64,000 bases of DNA. It comes from Burkholderiales bacterium. GTDB lineage: Bacteria > Pseudomonadota > Gammaproteobacteria > Burkholderiales > Usitatibacteraceae. How positions within the stretch are numbered: the first letter of the stretch is position 1; every line of letters begins with the position of its first letter. Below are positions 26,416 to 35,093 of this stretch, piece after piece. Location: NCBI GenBank assembly GCA_019634955.1, contig JAHCAK010000013.1:1-64000 (forward strand). The letters are read 5' to 3'. The notes under the pieces are model-generated. The model searched no databases. It was given only the letters and a program-made list of their open reading frames with translations, and was not told where the DNA came from. The translations under genes were made by a program, and so were the position numbers.

Positions 26416-27933
26416 TCAATCCCCCGGCGCCGAATACCGCTCGCGAAGCACGTTCTTCTGCACCTTGCCCATCGTGTTCCTCGGCAGCTCCTTCACCACG
26501 AAGACCCGCTTGGGCACCTTGAAGTTCGCGAGCCTCGACTTGAGCGCGGCGATCACCCCGGCCTCGGTGGGCGCCGGGGCGCCCGGGCGCGCCACCACCA
26601 CGGCGGTCACCGCCTCGCCGAAGTCGGGGTGCGGCACGCCGACCACCGCCGACTCGGCGACCCCCGGCAACTCGTCGATGGCGAGCTCGACCTCCTTGGG
26701 ATAGACGTTGTAGCCGCCGGTGATGATGAGGTCCTTCGAGCGGCCGACGATGGAGAGGTAGCCGTCCGCGGAGAAGAAGCCCACGTCGCCCGTGCGGAAG
26801 AACCCGTCCGGCGTGAACTCCTCCTTGTTCCTTTCGGGCATGCGCCAGTAGCCCGGCAGCACGTTGTCGCCCTTCACCTGGATGTGGCCGATGTCGCCGG
26901 CAGTGCAGGCGCGCCCCTCGTCGTCGACCACGCGCACGCTCGTGCCCGGGAGCGGGAAGCCGACGGTGCCGGGGCGACGCTCGCCCGCGAGCGGGTTGGA
27001 GGTGAGCATGCCCGTCTCCGTCATGCCGTAGCGCTCGAGGATGCGGTGGCCGGTGCGCGCCGCGAAATCGGCGTGCGTCTCGGCGAGCAGCGGGGCCGAC
27101 CCGGACACGAAGAGCCGCATCGCCGCGCAGGCCTCGCGCGTGAGCCCGGGCTCGGCGAGGAGCCGTGTGTAGAAGGTGGGCACGCCCATGAACACGGAGC
27201 TGCGGCGGAAGTCCTCGAGCGCGCGCCCCGCGTCGAACTTCGCGTGGAAGCGCATCGCGGTGCCGTTCATGAGGACGCAGTGGCAGGCCACGAAGAGGCC
27301 GTGCACGTGGAAGAGCGGGAGCATGTGCACGAGCACGTCGTCCGGGCGGAACCCCCAGTAGGCGTGCAGCACCGTCGCGTTGGAGGCGAGGTTCCTGTGC
27401 GTGATCATCGCGCCCTTGGAGCGGCCCGTCGTGCCCGAGGTGTAGAGAATCGCAGCGAGGTCGCCACCCGCGCGCCCGACCGTGGTGAAGCGCACCGGGC
27501 CGCCGCGCGCGGCGTCGACGAGGCTGCCCTCGCCGCGCTCGTCCAGGGTGAACAGGTGGCGGATGCCGAGCCGGGCCGCGAGCGGCGCGAGCCAGGGCAT
27601 GGAGCGCGGCTGGGCGACGACCGCGCCCGGCTCGGCGTTCTCGAGGAAGTACCCGACCTCCCCTTCCTGGTAGGCGCTGTTGAGCGGAAGGTAGACGAGC
27701 CCTGCGCGCAGGCACGCGAGGTAGAGGAGCAGCGCCTCCGGGGATTTCTCCACCTGCACGGCGACTCGGTCGCCGGGGGCGAGCCCGAGCCCGGCCAGCA
27801 GGCCCGCGTACTGCGCGCACCGCGCCTCGGCCTCGCCGTAGGTCACCGCGCGGCCGTCCTCCAGCAAGAGCAGCGGCCGGCCGCGGTCGGCGGGGAATCG
27901 CGATTCGAAGAGGGAATAGAGGTTCTCGTTCAT
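26416..27933 (-). CDS. matB: Malonyl-CoA synthetase (MatB-type acyl-CoA ligase)
   Basis: This is a 505-residue adenylate-forming enzyme. Visible are the P-loop ILYTSGTTGRSKGAM, the RYGMTETGM motif, the hinge region VGRSKDLIITGGYNVYPKEVE and the C-terminal catalytic lysine region LPRNTMGKVQKN. Length and the directly following malonyl-CoA decarboxylase gene point to MatB, which activates malonate with ATP and CoA. It starts at ATG 27933, 19 bases after the carboxyltransferase-like gene. Substrate specificity is inferred from context. Confidence 0.87.
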   Translation of the reverse strand: MNENLYSLFESRFPADRGRPLLLLEDGRAVTYGEAEARCAQYAGLLAGLGLAPGDRVAVQVEKSPEALLLYLACLRAGLVYLPLNSAYQEGEVGYFLENAEPGAVVAQPRSMPWLAPLAARLGIRHLFTLDERGEGSLVDAARGGPVRFTTVGRAGGDLAAILYTSGTTGRSKGAMITHRNLASNATVLHAYWGFRPDDVLVHMLPLFHVHGLFVACHCVLMNGTAMRFHAKFDAGRALEDFRRSSVFMGVPTFYTRLLAEPGLTREACAAMRLFVSGSAPLLAETHADFAARTGHRILERYGMTETGMLTSNPLAGERRPGTVGFPLPGTSVRVVDDEGRACTAGDIGHIQVKGDNVLPGYWRMPERNKEEFTPDGFFRTGDVGFFSADGYLSIVGRSKDLIITGGYNVYPKEVELAIDELPGVAESAVVGVPHPDFGEAVTAVVVARPGAPAPTEAGVIAALKSRLANFKVPKRVFVVKELPRNTMGKVQKNVLRERYSAPGD

Positions 27934-27952
27934 GGTCGTCGCGGCCCGCCGG

Positions 27953-29200
27953 TCAGGGCGGCAGGCCCAGCTTGAGTTCCACGTCGGCCACGCCGGCCGC
28001 GCGGTATTCCGCGGGATCGCCCACCGCGTCGCGGTTCGCCCCCAGTATGCTCGCCACCGCCGCGCCGGGCAGCACCTGGATGTCGGCGCCGAACACCACC
28101 GCGACGCGCGAGGCGGCCGCGGCGAGCGCGACGTAGACGCCACCGCCGGCGCGGTCGAGGATCGTGAGCTCCACGTGGGTGCCGCGCGCGGCGAGCGCGG
28201 CCAGCGCCACGCCCATGTCGACGATGTACTCGGTAAGCACGGCCTTCTCGTCCTCCAGGCGCGGGGCGTGCGTCTCGCAGTCGAGAAGGACCTCGAGCCG
28301 GGCCGGCGACTGGATCGCGAGCCGCCACGCCGCCTGCGCGAAGCGCCAGGCGCGCTCGGCGCCCACCGGCGTGCTGCCCACGAGCCCCAGCAGCGGCACC
28401 GCGGCACCCTCGCGCTTCGCCTCGCCCGTGACCACGCCGTCGCATTCGAGCGCCTGGTAGCCCTCGGGGAAGAGCTTCTCGAGCTCCTTGCGGCGCATCG
28501 CCTCGGGCTGGCGCGTCGTGAGCCCCTTCTCGAGGCGCGCGCGCAGCGACTGGTGGCGCTCGTGGAAGGCGTCGAACGAGCCCGGGGACGGGGCCAGCGC
28601 CCCGCGCAGCCAGGCCGCCACGTCCATGCCCGGCGCCCACGCGCGGTTGGCGTCGCTCGCCTTCTCCCGCGCGGCCGCGCCGATGGTGGCCTGCGCGATG
28701 GCCCGGAACATCTCGTCGAGCGCGTCGGCGCCCGCCGCGCTCGCGAGGATCGCCGGGCCCGACATGGCGAGCTGCGTGTTCGGGCTGAAGAGCCGGCGCG
28801 GCGCCAGGTGCGCGAGCATGCTCGCGCCGCCGAAGCAGTTTCGCCCGAGGACCATGGCGATGGGCGCGCCGGCCACGCGCGCGGCCAGCGCCTCCCGGAA
28901 GAGGCGCCGGAAGGCGCCCAGAGCCTCCAGCCCCTCGGAGACCCGCGCGCCGGCCGAGTCGAGCCAGACCACGAGCGGCGTCTTCTCCCGCGCCACGATC
29001 GAGAGAAGCGGCACGAGCTTGGCGACCTCCGCCTTGCCGATCGAGCCGCTGGCGATGCGGTTCTCGACGATCGCCACGCGCAGGGGTCGCCCGTCGAGCT
29101 GCCCCTTGCCGAAGGTGAGGTTGCCCGCGGGCGCGCCCAGGGGCTCGAAGGCCACCGCCGTGCGCAGCGCGTCGAGGAGATTCGCCGGTGACGCGCTCAT
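27953..29200 (-). CDS. Carboxyltransferase-fold protein, fused malonate decarboxylase beta/gamma-like
   Basis: The 415 residues contain two crotonase-like halves. The first (about 20-190: VENRIASGSIGKAEVAKLVPLLS, VVWLDSAGARVSEGLEALGAF, NCFGGASMLAHLAPRRLFSP) resembles MdcD/carboxyltransferase beta. The second (about 235-400: LEVLLDCETHAPRLEDEKAVL, LDRAGGGVYVALAAAASRV) resembles MdcE/gamma. Biotin-independent malonate decarboxylase normally needs separate MdcA, MdcC, MdcD and MdcE subunits; here the two carboxyltransferase parts appear fused and the others are absent. It overlaps the preceding dehydrogenase by ATGA and precedes matB, so it belongs to the same operon. Its reaction is not clear: it may act on malonyl-CoA or a related thioester. 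Confidence 0.65.
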   Translation of the reverse strand: MSASPANLLDALRTAVAFEPLGAPAGNLTFGKGQLDGRPLRVAIVENRIASGSIGKAEVAKLVPLLSIVAREKTPLVVWLDSAGARVSEGLEALGAFRRLFREALAARVAGAPIAMVLGRNCFGGASMLAHLAPRRLFSPNTQLAMSGPAILASAAGADALDEMFRAIAQATIGAAAREKASDANRAWAPGMDVAAWLRGALAPSPGSFDAFHERHQSLRARLEKGLTTRQPEAMRRKELEKLFPEGYQALECDGVVTGEAKREGAAVPLLGLVGSTPVGAERAWRFAQAAWRLAIQSPARLEVLLDCETHAPRLEDEKAVLTEYIVDMGVALAALAARGTHVELTILDRAGGGVYVALAAAASRVAVVFGADIQVLPGAAVASILGANRDAVGDPAEYRAAGVADVELKLGLPP

Positions 29201-32097
29201 GGCTCGAGCGCGGCGGCCAGCGCGACGGCCGGGTGCACCGCCTCGCGGGAGGCGCCGTGGGCGACCTGGTGGCGGCAGCTCGTGCCGGCGGCCACGACGA
29301 GGGTAGCGGGCCCGGCGGCGCGCACCGCCGGCAGGAGCGAGGCCTCGCCCATGGCCATCGACTCGTCGTAGTGCTCGTGGCCGAAGGAGCCGGCCATGCC
29401 GCAGCAGCTCGACTCGATGGCGCTCACCTTCGCCCCGGGCACGGCGCGCAGCATCGCGAGCGTGTCCTCGAAGGCGCCGAAGGCCTTCTGGTGGCAGTGG
29501 CCGTGTACGAGATACTCCGGTGCCGCGCCGGCCTTCCATGCAGGCGCGGCGCCCGCGCGAAGGGCGCCTGCCATGAAGCTGTCGAAGGTGACGGCGAGAC
29601 CGGCCAGCGCCTTCGCGCGCGGATCTCCCGGGTGCAGGGCGAGGAACTCGTCCTGGAGCGTGTATAGGCACGAGGGCTCGAGCCCCACGACGGGAATCCC
29701 CCGCCCGATCCACGGCGCGAGCGCCTCGAGCATGCGCGCCGACTCGGCCTTCGCGCGGTCCACCATGCCCGCCGACAGGTAGGTCCGTCCGCAGCACAGC
29801 GGGCGCGAGTCCTTCGCGCGCGCGGCGACGACCGCGAATCCCGCCGCCTCCATGACGCGGCGGGCGGCCGCCAGGTTCGCGGGCTCGAAGTGGTTGTTGA
29901 AGGTGTCGGCGAGGAGCACCGCCACGCGGTCGCCCTTCGGTTCGTCCTGAGGCTGGCGCGCGAGCCAGGGCCGCGCGCTGAAGGCCGGCAGGGGCCTGCG
30001 CGCGTCGAAGCCGGCCGCCGCGCGGATCGCATGGGACACCCCCGGCAGGCGCTGCGCCAGGTTCACGAGCGGCGCGAAGCGCGACGCCCAGGGCGCGTAG
30101 GCGGGCAGCATCCCCACCAGGCGGTCGCGGAGGCTGAACCCGCGCGCGGCACGGTCGTGGTGAAGGAACTCGACCTTCATGCGCGCCATGTCGACGCCCG
30201 TGGGGCATTCGCGCCGGCAGCCCTTGCAGGAGACGCACAGCTCGAACGCCTCGCGGACCGCGTCGGAGACGAACCCGTCGGCGCCCAGCTGCCCGGAAAG
30301 GGCGAGGCGAAGCGTGTTGGCGCGCCCGCGCGTGAGGTGCTGCTCGTCGCGCGTCAGGCGGTAGCTGGGGCACATGGTTCCCGCGTCGAACTTGCGGCAG
30401 TGGCCGTTGTTGTTGCACATCTCGACCGCGCCCGGGAGCCCGCCCCACGCGCTCCAGTCCAGCACCGTCGCCGGCGCCTCGGCCCGGTAGCCCTCCTTGT
30501 AACGGAACAGGGAGCGGTCGTCCTGCCGCGGGGGATTCACGATCTTCCCGGGGTTCATGAGCCCCTTCGGGTCCAGCCAGCCCTTGATCTCGGCGAGCGC
30601 GGCCGTGAGGCGCGGCCCGAAGAAGGGCGCGATCCACTCCGATCGCACGAGGCCGTCGCCGTGCTCGCCCGAGTACGCCCCCTTGTAGCGGCGCACGAGG
30701 TCGGCTGCCTCCTGCGCGATCGCGCGCATGCGTATCGCCCCGTCGCCCTTCATGTTGAGCACGGGCCGCACGTGCAGGCACCCAACGGAGGCGTGCGCGT
30801 AGAAGGTGCCCTCGGTGCCGTGCCTGCGGAAGACCTCGGTGAGCTGGTCCGTGTACTCGGCGAGGTGCTCGAGCGGAACCGCGCAGTCCTCGATGAAGGA
30901 CACCGGCTTCCCGTCGCCCTTCATCGACATCATGATGTTGAGGCCCGCCTTCCTCACCTCCCACAGTTCCTTCTGCCGCCCGGGCTCGAGGAGCTCCACG
31001 ACGCCGCCGGGAAAGCCGAGGTCCGCCATGAGTTCGGCCAGGCGCTTCACGCCGCGCGCCTGCTCGTCGCGATCCTCGCCGGCGAACTCCACCAGCAGGA
31101 TCGCGTCCGGCTGCCCGCGCACGTACGCGTTGATCGTGGGCGCGAAGGCCGGAATGGCGCGCGAGAGCTCGATCATCGTCCGGTCGACCAGCTCGACGGC
31201 GCACGGGCCCAGCTTCACGATGTGCTGCGCGGCGTCCATCGCGTCGTGGAAGCGCGGGAAGTGCGCGACGCCGAGCGCCTTGTGGCGGGGGATGGTGGCG
31301 AGCTCCAGCTCGATGCGCTCCGACCACGCGAGCGTTCCCTCGCTTCCCACGAGGAGCCTGGCGAGGTTCTGGCCCTCGGGGGCGAGGCAATCGAGGTTGT
31401 AGCCCGCCACGCGCCGCGACACCTTCGGGAAACGGGCCTCGATCTCGTCCTTCTCCCTCGCCCACAGGGCGGCCGCGCGCGCGGACAGCTCGCGCAGGGC
31501 GGGGTGCGTTATCTCCGCGGCCGGCCCGAAGCGCCCGCGCGTGCCGTCGGCGAGGCAGGCGTCGATCGCGGCCACGCGGTGCACCATGTAGCCGTAGGCC
31601 ATCGATCGCGCCCCGCACGAATTGTTGCCCGTCATGCCGCCGATCGTGGCCTGGGCGGCGGTGGAGACGTCCACGGGAAACCACAGCCCGTGCGGCCGCA
31701 GCTGCGCGTTGAGCGTGTCGAGGACCATGCCCGGCTCCACCACCGCGCGGCGCGCGGCGACGTCCAGGGACACCAGCCGGTGGAGATGCCGGCTCGCGTC
31801 GATCACGAGCGCGGCGCCCACGGTCTGCCCGCATTGGGAGGTCCCCGCGCCGCGCGGAAGCACGGGCACGCCGGCGTCGACCGCGACTTGCAGGGCGGTG
31901 GCGGCGGCATCCGCCGTGCGGGGGATCACGACGCCGACCGGCTCGACCTGGTAGATCGAGGCGTCGGTCGAATAGCGCCCGCGGCTCGCGCGGTCGAAGA
32001 GAACGTCGCCGTCCACCTCCCGGCGCAGGCGCTCGGCGAGCGGGTGGAGGGGGCTGTCGCGGTCGCGGGAGAAGCGGACGGGGTGCGTGGTGGTCAT
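29197..32097 (-). CDS. FAD-linked 2-hydroxyacid dehydrogenase with Fe-S and CCG domains
   Basis: This 966-residue three-part oxidoreductase has an FAD-binding PCMH domain (about 45-215: VVIPRTADAAATALQVAV, LPRGAGTSQCGQTVG), an FAD-oxidase C-terminal domain ending near residue 530, then a Fe-S region (CNNNGHCRKFDAGTMCPSY and CVSCKGCRRECPTG). Cysteine-rich CCG-type motifs follow (PLCCGRTYLSAG, ESSCCGMAGSFG). It resembles YdiJ and D-lactate/D-2-hydroxyglutarate dehydrogenases, which pass electrons to quinone or an electron carrier. A TATAAG -10-like box ends five bases before the ATG, with no ribosome site. It is the first gene of the malonate operon. Confidence 0.88.
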   Translation of the reverse strand: MTTTHPVRFSRDRDSPLHPLAERLRREVDGDVLFDRASRGRYSTDASIYQVEPVGVVIPRTADAAATALQVAVDAGVPVLPRGAGTSQCGQTVGAALVIDASRHLHRLVSLDVAARRAVVEPGMVLDTLNAQLRPHGLWFPVDVSTAAQATIGGMTGNNSCGARSMAYGYMVHRVAAIDACLADGTRGRFGPAAEITHPALRELSARAAALWAREKDEIEARFPKVSRRVAGYNLDCLAPEGQNLARLLVGSEGTLAWSERIELELATIPRHKALGVAHFPRFHDAMDAAQHIVKLGPCAVELVDRTMIELSRAIPAFAPTINAYVRGQPDAILLVEFAGEDRDEQARGVKRLAELMADLGFPGGVVELLEPGRQKELWEVRKAGLNIMMSMKGDGKPVSFIEDCAVPLEHLAEYTDQLTEVFRRHGTEGTFYAHASVGCLHVRPVLNMKGDGAIRMRAIAQEAADLVRRYKGAYSGEHGDGLVRSEWIAPFFGPRLTAALAEIKGWLDPKGLMNPGKIVNPPRQDDRSLFRYKEGYRAEAPATVLDWSAWGGLPGAVEMCNNNGHCRKFDAGTMCPSYRLTRDEQHLTRGRANTLRLALSGQLGADGFVSDAVREAFELCVSCKGCRRECPTGVDMARMKVEFLHHDRAARGFSLRDRLVGMLPAYAPWASRFAPLVNLAQRLPGVSHAIRAAAGFDARRPLPAFSARPWLARQPQDEPKGDRVAVLLADTFNNHFEPANLAAARRVMEAAGFAVVAARAKDSRPLCCGRTYLSAGMVDRAKAESARMLEALAPWIGRGIPVVGLEPSCLYTLQDEFLALHPGDPRAKALAGLAVTFDSFMAGALRAGAAPAWKAGAAPEYLVHGHCHQKAFGAFEDTLAMLRAVPGAKVSAIESSCCGMAGSFGHEHYDESMAMGEASLLPAVRAAGPATLVVAAGTSCRHQVAHGASREAVHPAVALAAALEP

Positions 32098-32102
32098 CAG
32101 GG

Positions 32103-32108
32103 CTTATA
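32103..32108 (-). promoter_or_regulatory. -10-like element TATAAG for the FAD dehydrogenase/malonate operon
   Basis: On the minus strand TATAAG ends five bases before the ATG at 32097, so transcription would start at or next to the start codon. No Shine-Dalgarno is seen. Confidence 0.4.
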
Positions 32109-32215
32109 CCCGCCCGCGATTGGACTGGCGGGCGGCCTGCGGCATTATGGGCAGAAAATGCCGGTCCGCCGCAATGACGCGCGCGGGCCCGACCGAACCG
32201 ACGAGGAGAGATGCC

Positions 32216-33409
32216 ATGCCCGCAGGCCGCCATTTCCTGCAGATCCCCGGCCCCACCAACGTCCCCGACCGCGTGCTTCGCGCCATCGACCGGCCGACGA
32301 TCGACCATCGCGGGCCGGAGTTCCAGGCGCTGGGCGAGGAGGTGCTCGCCGGGATCCGACGCGTCTTCCGCACCCGCCACCCGGTGGTGATCTACCCCGC
32401 CTCGGGCACGGGCGCCTGGGAAGCGGCGCTCGTGAACGTGCTGTCGCCCGGCGACAAGGTGCTCATGTACGAGTCGGGGCACTTCGCCGCGCTGTGGCGC
32501 AAGCTCGCCGGCCGCCTGGGGCTCGAGGTCGAGTTGATCCCCGGCGACTGGCGGCGCGGGGCCGAGGCCCCCGCCATCCACGAGCGGCTCGTCGCCGACA
32601 AGGGGCACTCGATCAAGGCCGTGTGCGTGGTCCACAACGAGACCTCCACGGGCGCCACCACGCGCGTGCCGCTGGTGAGGAAGGCGATGGACGACGCGCG
32701 CCACCCGGCGCTCCTCCTCGTGGACACCATCTCGTCCCTCGCCTCCATCGACTACCGCCACGACGAGTGGGGCGTGGACGTCACGGTGGGCGGCTCGCAG
32801 AAGGGGCTCATGCTGCCGCCGGGACTTTCCTTCAATGCCTTGTCCGACAAGGCTCTCGAGGCGCAGAAGACCGCGCGCCTGCCCCGTTCCTACTGGGACT
32901 GGGGCGAGATGCTCGCGCCCAACGCCAAGGGCTTCTTCCCCTACACCCCGGCCACGAACCTCCTCTACGGCCTGCGCGAGGCCATCGCCATGCTGGAGGA
33001 GGAAGGCCTCGCGAACGTCTTCGCGCGGCACGACCGCCACGCCGAGGCGACGCGCCGGGCCGCGGCCGCCTGGGGCCTGGAGGTGCTGTGCGCCGTGCCC
33101 GAGGAGTACAGCTCGTCGCTCACCGCGCTCATGATGCCCGCCGGCCACGACGCCGACCGGCTTCGCGACGCGATCCTCGAGCGCTTCGACATGTCGCTCG
33201 GCATGGGCCTGGGCCGGCTCGCCGGCAAGGTCTTCCGCATCGGCCACCTCGGCGACTTGAACGACCTCACCCTCATGGGCACGCTCGCGGGGGTCGAGAT
33301 GGGGCTCGCGATCGCAGGCGTGCCGCACCGCAAGGGCGGCGCCCAGGCGGCCATGGACTACCTCGCGTCGTGCGCCCTGCCCGCCTCCCGGGCGGCGCGG
33401 GCAGCTTGA
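32216..33409 (+). CDS. Serine--glyoxylate / alanine--glyoxylate aminotransferase-like enzyme
   Basis: This is a 397-residue class V PLP aminotransferase. Visible are PGPTNVPDRVLRAI at the N-terminus, PASGTGAWEAAL, HNETSTGA, VDTISSLASIDYRHDEWGVDV and the Schiff-base lysine Lys196 in GGSQKGLMLPPG. These are characteristic of serine-glyoxylate aminotransferases, which move the amino group of serine to glyoxylate to give glycine and hydroxypyruvate. ATG 32216 has AGGAGAG eight bases upstream. It is divergent from the FAD 2-hydroxyacid dehydrogenase, fitting a shared glyoxylate or C2/C3-acid metabolism. Confidence 0.85.
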   Translation: MPAGRHFLQIPGPTNVPDRVLRAIDRPTIDHRGPEFQALGEEVLAGIRRVFRTRHPVVIYPASGTGAWEAALVNVLSPGDKVLMYESGHFAALWRKLAGRLGLEVELIPGDWRRGAEAPAIHERLVADKGHSIKAVCVVHNETSTGATTRVPLVRKAMDDARHPALLLVDTISSLASIDYRHDEWGVDVTVGGSQKGLMLPPGLSFNALSDKALEAQKTARLPRSYWDWGEMLAPNAKGFFPYTPATNLLYGLREAIAMLEEEGLANVFARHDRHAEATRRAAAAWGLEVLCAVPEEYSSSLTALMMPAGHDADRLRDAILERFDMSLGMGLGRLAGKVFRIGHLGDLNDLTLMGTLAGVEMGLAIAGVPHRKGGAQAAMDYLASCALPASRAARAA

Positions 33410-33504
33410 CCGGCGCCGTTTACAGGCCCGCCGCCATCGCGTAAGTTGCCGGCACCGCCGCGTCAAGACGGCGACCCATTCGAATCGCAGACGAGGAGAA
33501 ACCC

Positions 33505-34500
33505 ATGATGAATCGCATCTGGCGCGGCGCCGCCGTGCTCGCCGCGGCGGCGGCGCTGGCCGCCCCCGTGGCCGCGCAGGAAATCAAGATCTCGCACCAG
33601 TTCAAGGCCAACACGGATGGCCGCGACAAGGCCACGCGCCTGTTCGTCGAGGAAGTGAACAAGAAGGACGCGAGCCTCAAGTTCCGCATCTACCCCGGCA
33701 GCTCGCTCAACATCAAGCCCGTGGCCCAGTTCGACGCGCTCCAGGCGGGCACCCTCGAGATGTCGGTCTTCCCGATGTCCTACGCCGTGGGCAAGGTGCC
33801 GGAGATGTCGATCACCATCATGCCGGGCACGATCACGAGCATCGATCACGCCATGCGGCTCAAGGGCACGGCCTTCCACAAGAAGCTCCAGGAAGTCGCG
33901 AACAAGAACGGCGTGCACATCGTCACCTGGTGGTGGACGCCGGGCGGCTTCGCCTCCAAGGTGCGCGAGATCGGCGGGCCCGACACGGTCAAGGGCGAGA
34001 AGATGCGCGCGGCCGACCCCACGTTCGAGAGCATGCTCAAGGCCGCGGGCGCCTCGGTGATCAACATCGCATCCAACGAGATCTACCCGTCGTTGCAGTC
34101 GGGCGTGCTCACCTCGACCCTCACCTCGGCCGAGACGTTCGTCAGCATGCGCATCTACGAGCAGACGAAATTCGCCACCGTCGGCGGCGACTACACGCTG
34201 TGGTGGCTGCTCCAGCCCCTGGTCATGTCCAAGTCGGCCTGGGACAAGCTCACGCCCGCCCAGAAGAAGATCTTCGAGGAGGCGGCGAACAAGAGCGACG
34301 AGTTCTTCGCGGCCGGCCAGCGCGAGGCGGTCAAGCGCATGGAGGAGGCCTATGTGAAGGCCGGCGCCAAGGTTCGCGCCCTCTCGAAGGCCGAGTTCGA
34401 TGCGTGGATCGACCTCGCCAAGAAGACCTCCTGGCCCGAGTTCAGCGCCAAGTCGGCCGACGCGAAGGAACTCCTGGAGCTGATCGCCAAGGTCAAGTGA
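33505..34500 (+). CDS. TRAP transporter substrate-binding protein (DctP family)
   Basis: This 331-residue periplasmic receptor has a signal peptide (about 1-24, VAA/QEI) and the DctP fold: SHQFKANTDGRDKATRLFVEEVNKK, FDALQAGTLEMSVFPMSY, GEKMRAADPTFESMLKAAGA (the arginine here normally binds the solute carboxylate) and SGVLTSTLTSAETF. Two adjacent ATG codons follow a GAGGAG ribosome site. It is the first gene of a P-Q-M TRAP operon. The substrate is probably a carboxylic acid; the nearby malonate genes make malonate or a C2-C4 acid plausible but unproven. Confidence 0.92.
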   Translation: MMNRIWRGAAVLAAAAALAAPVAAQEIKISHQFKANTDGRDKATRLFVEEVNKKDASLKFRIYPGSSLNIKPVAQFDALQAGTLEMSVFPMSYAVGKVPEMSITIMPGTITSIDHAMRLKGTAFHKKLQEVANKNGVHIVTWWWTPGGFASKVREIGGPDTVKGEKMRAADPTFESMLKAAGASVINIASNEIYPSLQSGVLTSTLTSAETFVSMRIYEQTKFATVGGDYTLWWLLQPLVMSKSAWDKLTPAQKKIFEEAANKSDEFFAAGQREAVKRMEEAYVKAGAKVRALSKAEFDAWIDLAKKTSWPEFSAKSADAKELLELIAKVK

Positions 34501-34505
34501 GAGCC

Positions 34506-34529
34506 GCGGGGCGGCTTGGGCCGCCCCGC
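34506..34529 (+). terminator. Intercistronic hairpin after the TRAP receptor gene
   Basis: Perfect 10-bp GC stem GCGGGGCGGC/GCCGCCCCGC with a TTGG loop, five bases after the dctP stop and 47 bases before dctQ. There is only a two-T tail, so it is more likely an mRNA-stabilising or attenuating hairpin than a full terminator. It would allow more receptor than permease to be made. Confidence 0.6.
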
Positions 34530-34576
34530 TTCACCCTGACATCCGCCCCGCGGCCCGACGGCCGCCAGAGACCCCC

Positions 34577-35089
34577 GTGCGTCACTTCGTCCGCCTTGTC
34601 GATCGCGTGTCGGACCTCTGCGGCATCGCCGCCGCGGCCATGCTGGTCGCCGCGATGCTCATCGTCGTGTGGATGGTCGCGTACCGCGCGCTCGGCAATT
34701 CCACCTACTGGGAGATCGAGGCCGCCACCTACCTGATCGTCGGCACCGTCCTCATCGGCTCGCCGTACTGCCTGAAGACGCGCGGCCACATCGGCGTCGA
34801 CCTCGCCTCCGAGTGGCTGCCGCCGCGCGGCAAGCGCGTGCTCGCCCGCGTGCTCGCCCTCCTCGGCTTCGCCGTGTGCGTGTACCTCGCCTGGGAAGGG
34901 CTGCAGCTCACGCTGGAGGCCTTCCACAAGAACGAGGGCAGCGGCTCGCTGTGGAACCCGCCGCGCTGGCCCTTCTTCGCGACGATGCCCATCGGCCTCG
35001 GGCTCACGGCGCTGCAGTACGTGGCCGATTTCCTGCGCCCGGCCGAGGCCCCGGCCGCGACGGCCGCCGTGTCCGGCCAGGGAGCCTGA
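34577..35089 (+). CDS. TRAP transporter small permease (DctQ family)
   Basis: This 170-residue membrane protein has four hydrophobic helices and the DctQ core (YRALGNSTYWEIEAATYLIVGTVLIGSPYCLKTRGHIGVDL). It pairs with the large permease in the inner membrane. The start is a GTG at 34577, and the next gene begins four bases after its stop. Confidence 0.88.
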   Translation: MRHFVRLVDRVSDLCGIAAAAMLVAAMLIVVWMVAYRALGNSTYWEIEAATYLIVGTVLIGSPYCLKTRGHIGVDLASEWLPPRGKRVLARVLALLGFAVCVYLAWEGLQLTLEAFHKNEGSGSLWNPPRWPFFATMPIGLGLTALQYVADFLRPAEAPAATAAVSGQGA

Positions 35090-35093
35090 CGCC

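Noticed and set aside
27953-33466. Uninterrupted 1837-codon minus-strand frame
   Set aside because: It only runs in the frame of the carboxyltransferase gene at its end; upstream it crosses the FAD dehydrogenase and the aminotransferase in wrong frames and has arginine/alanine-rich nonsense typical of high-GC shadow frames.
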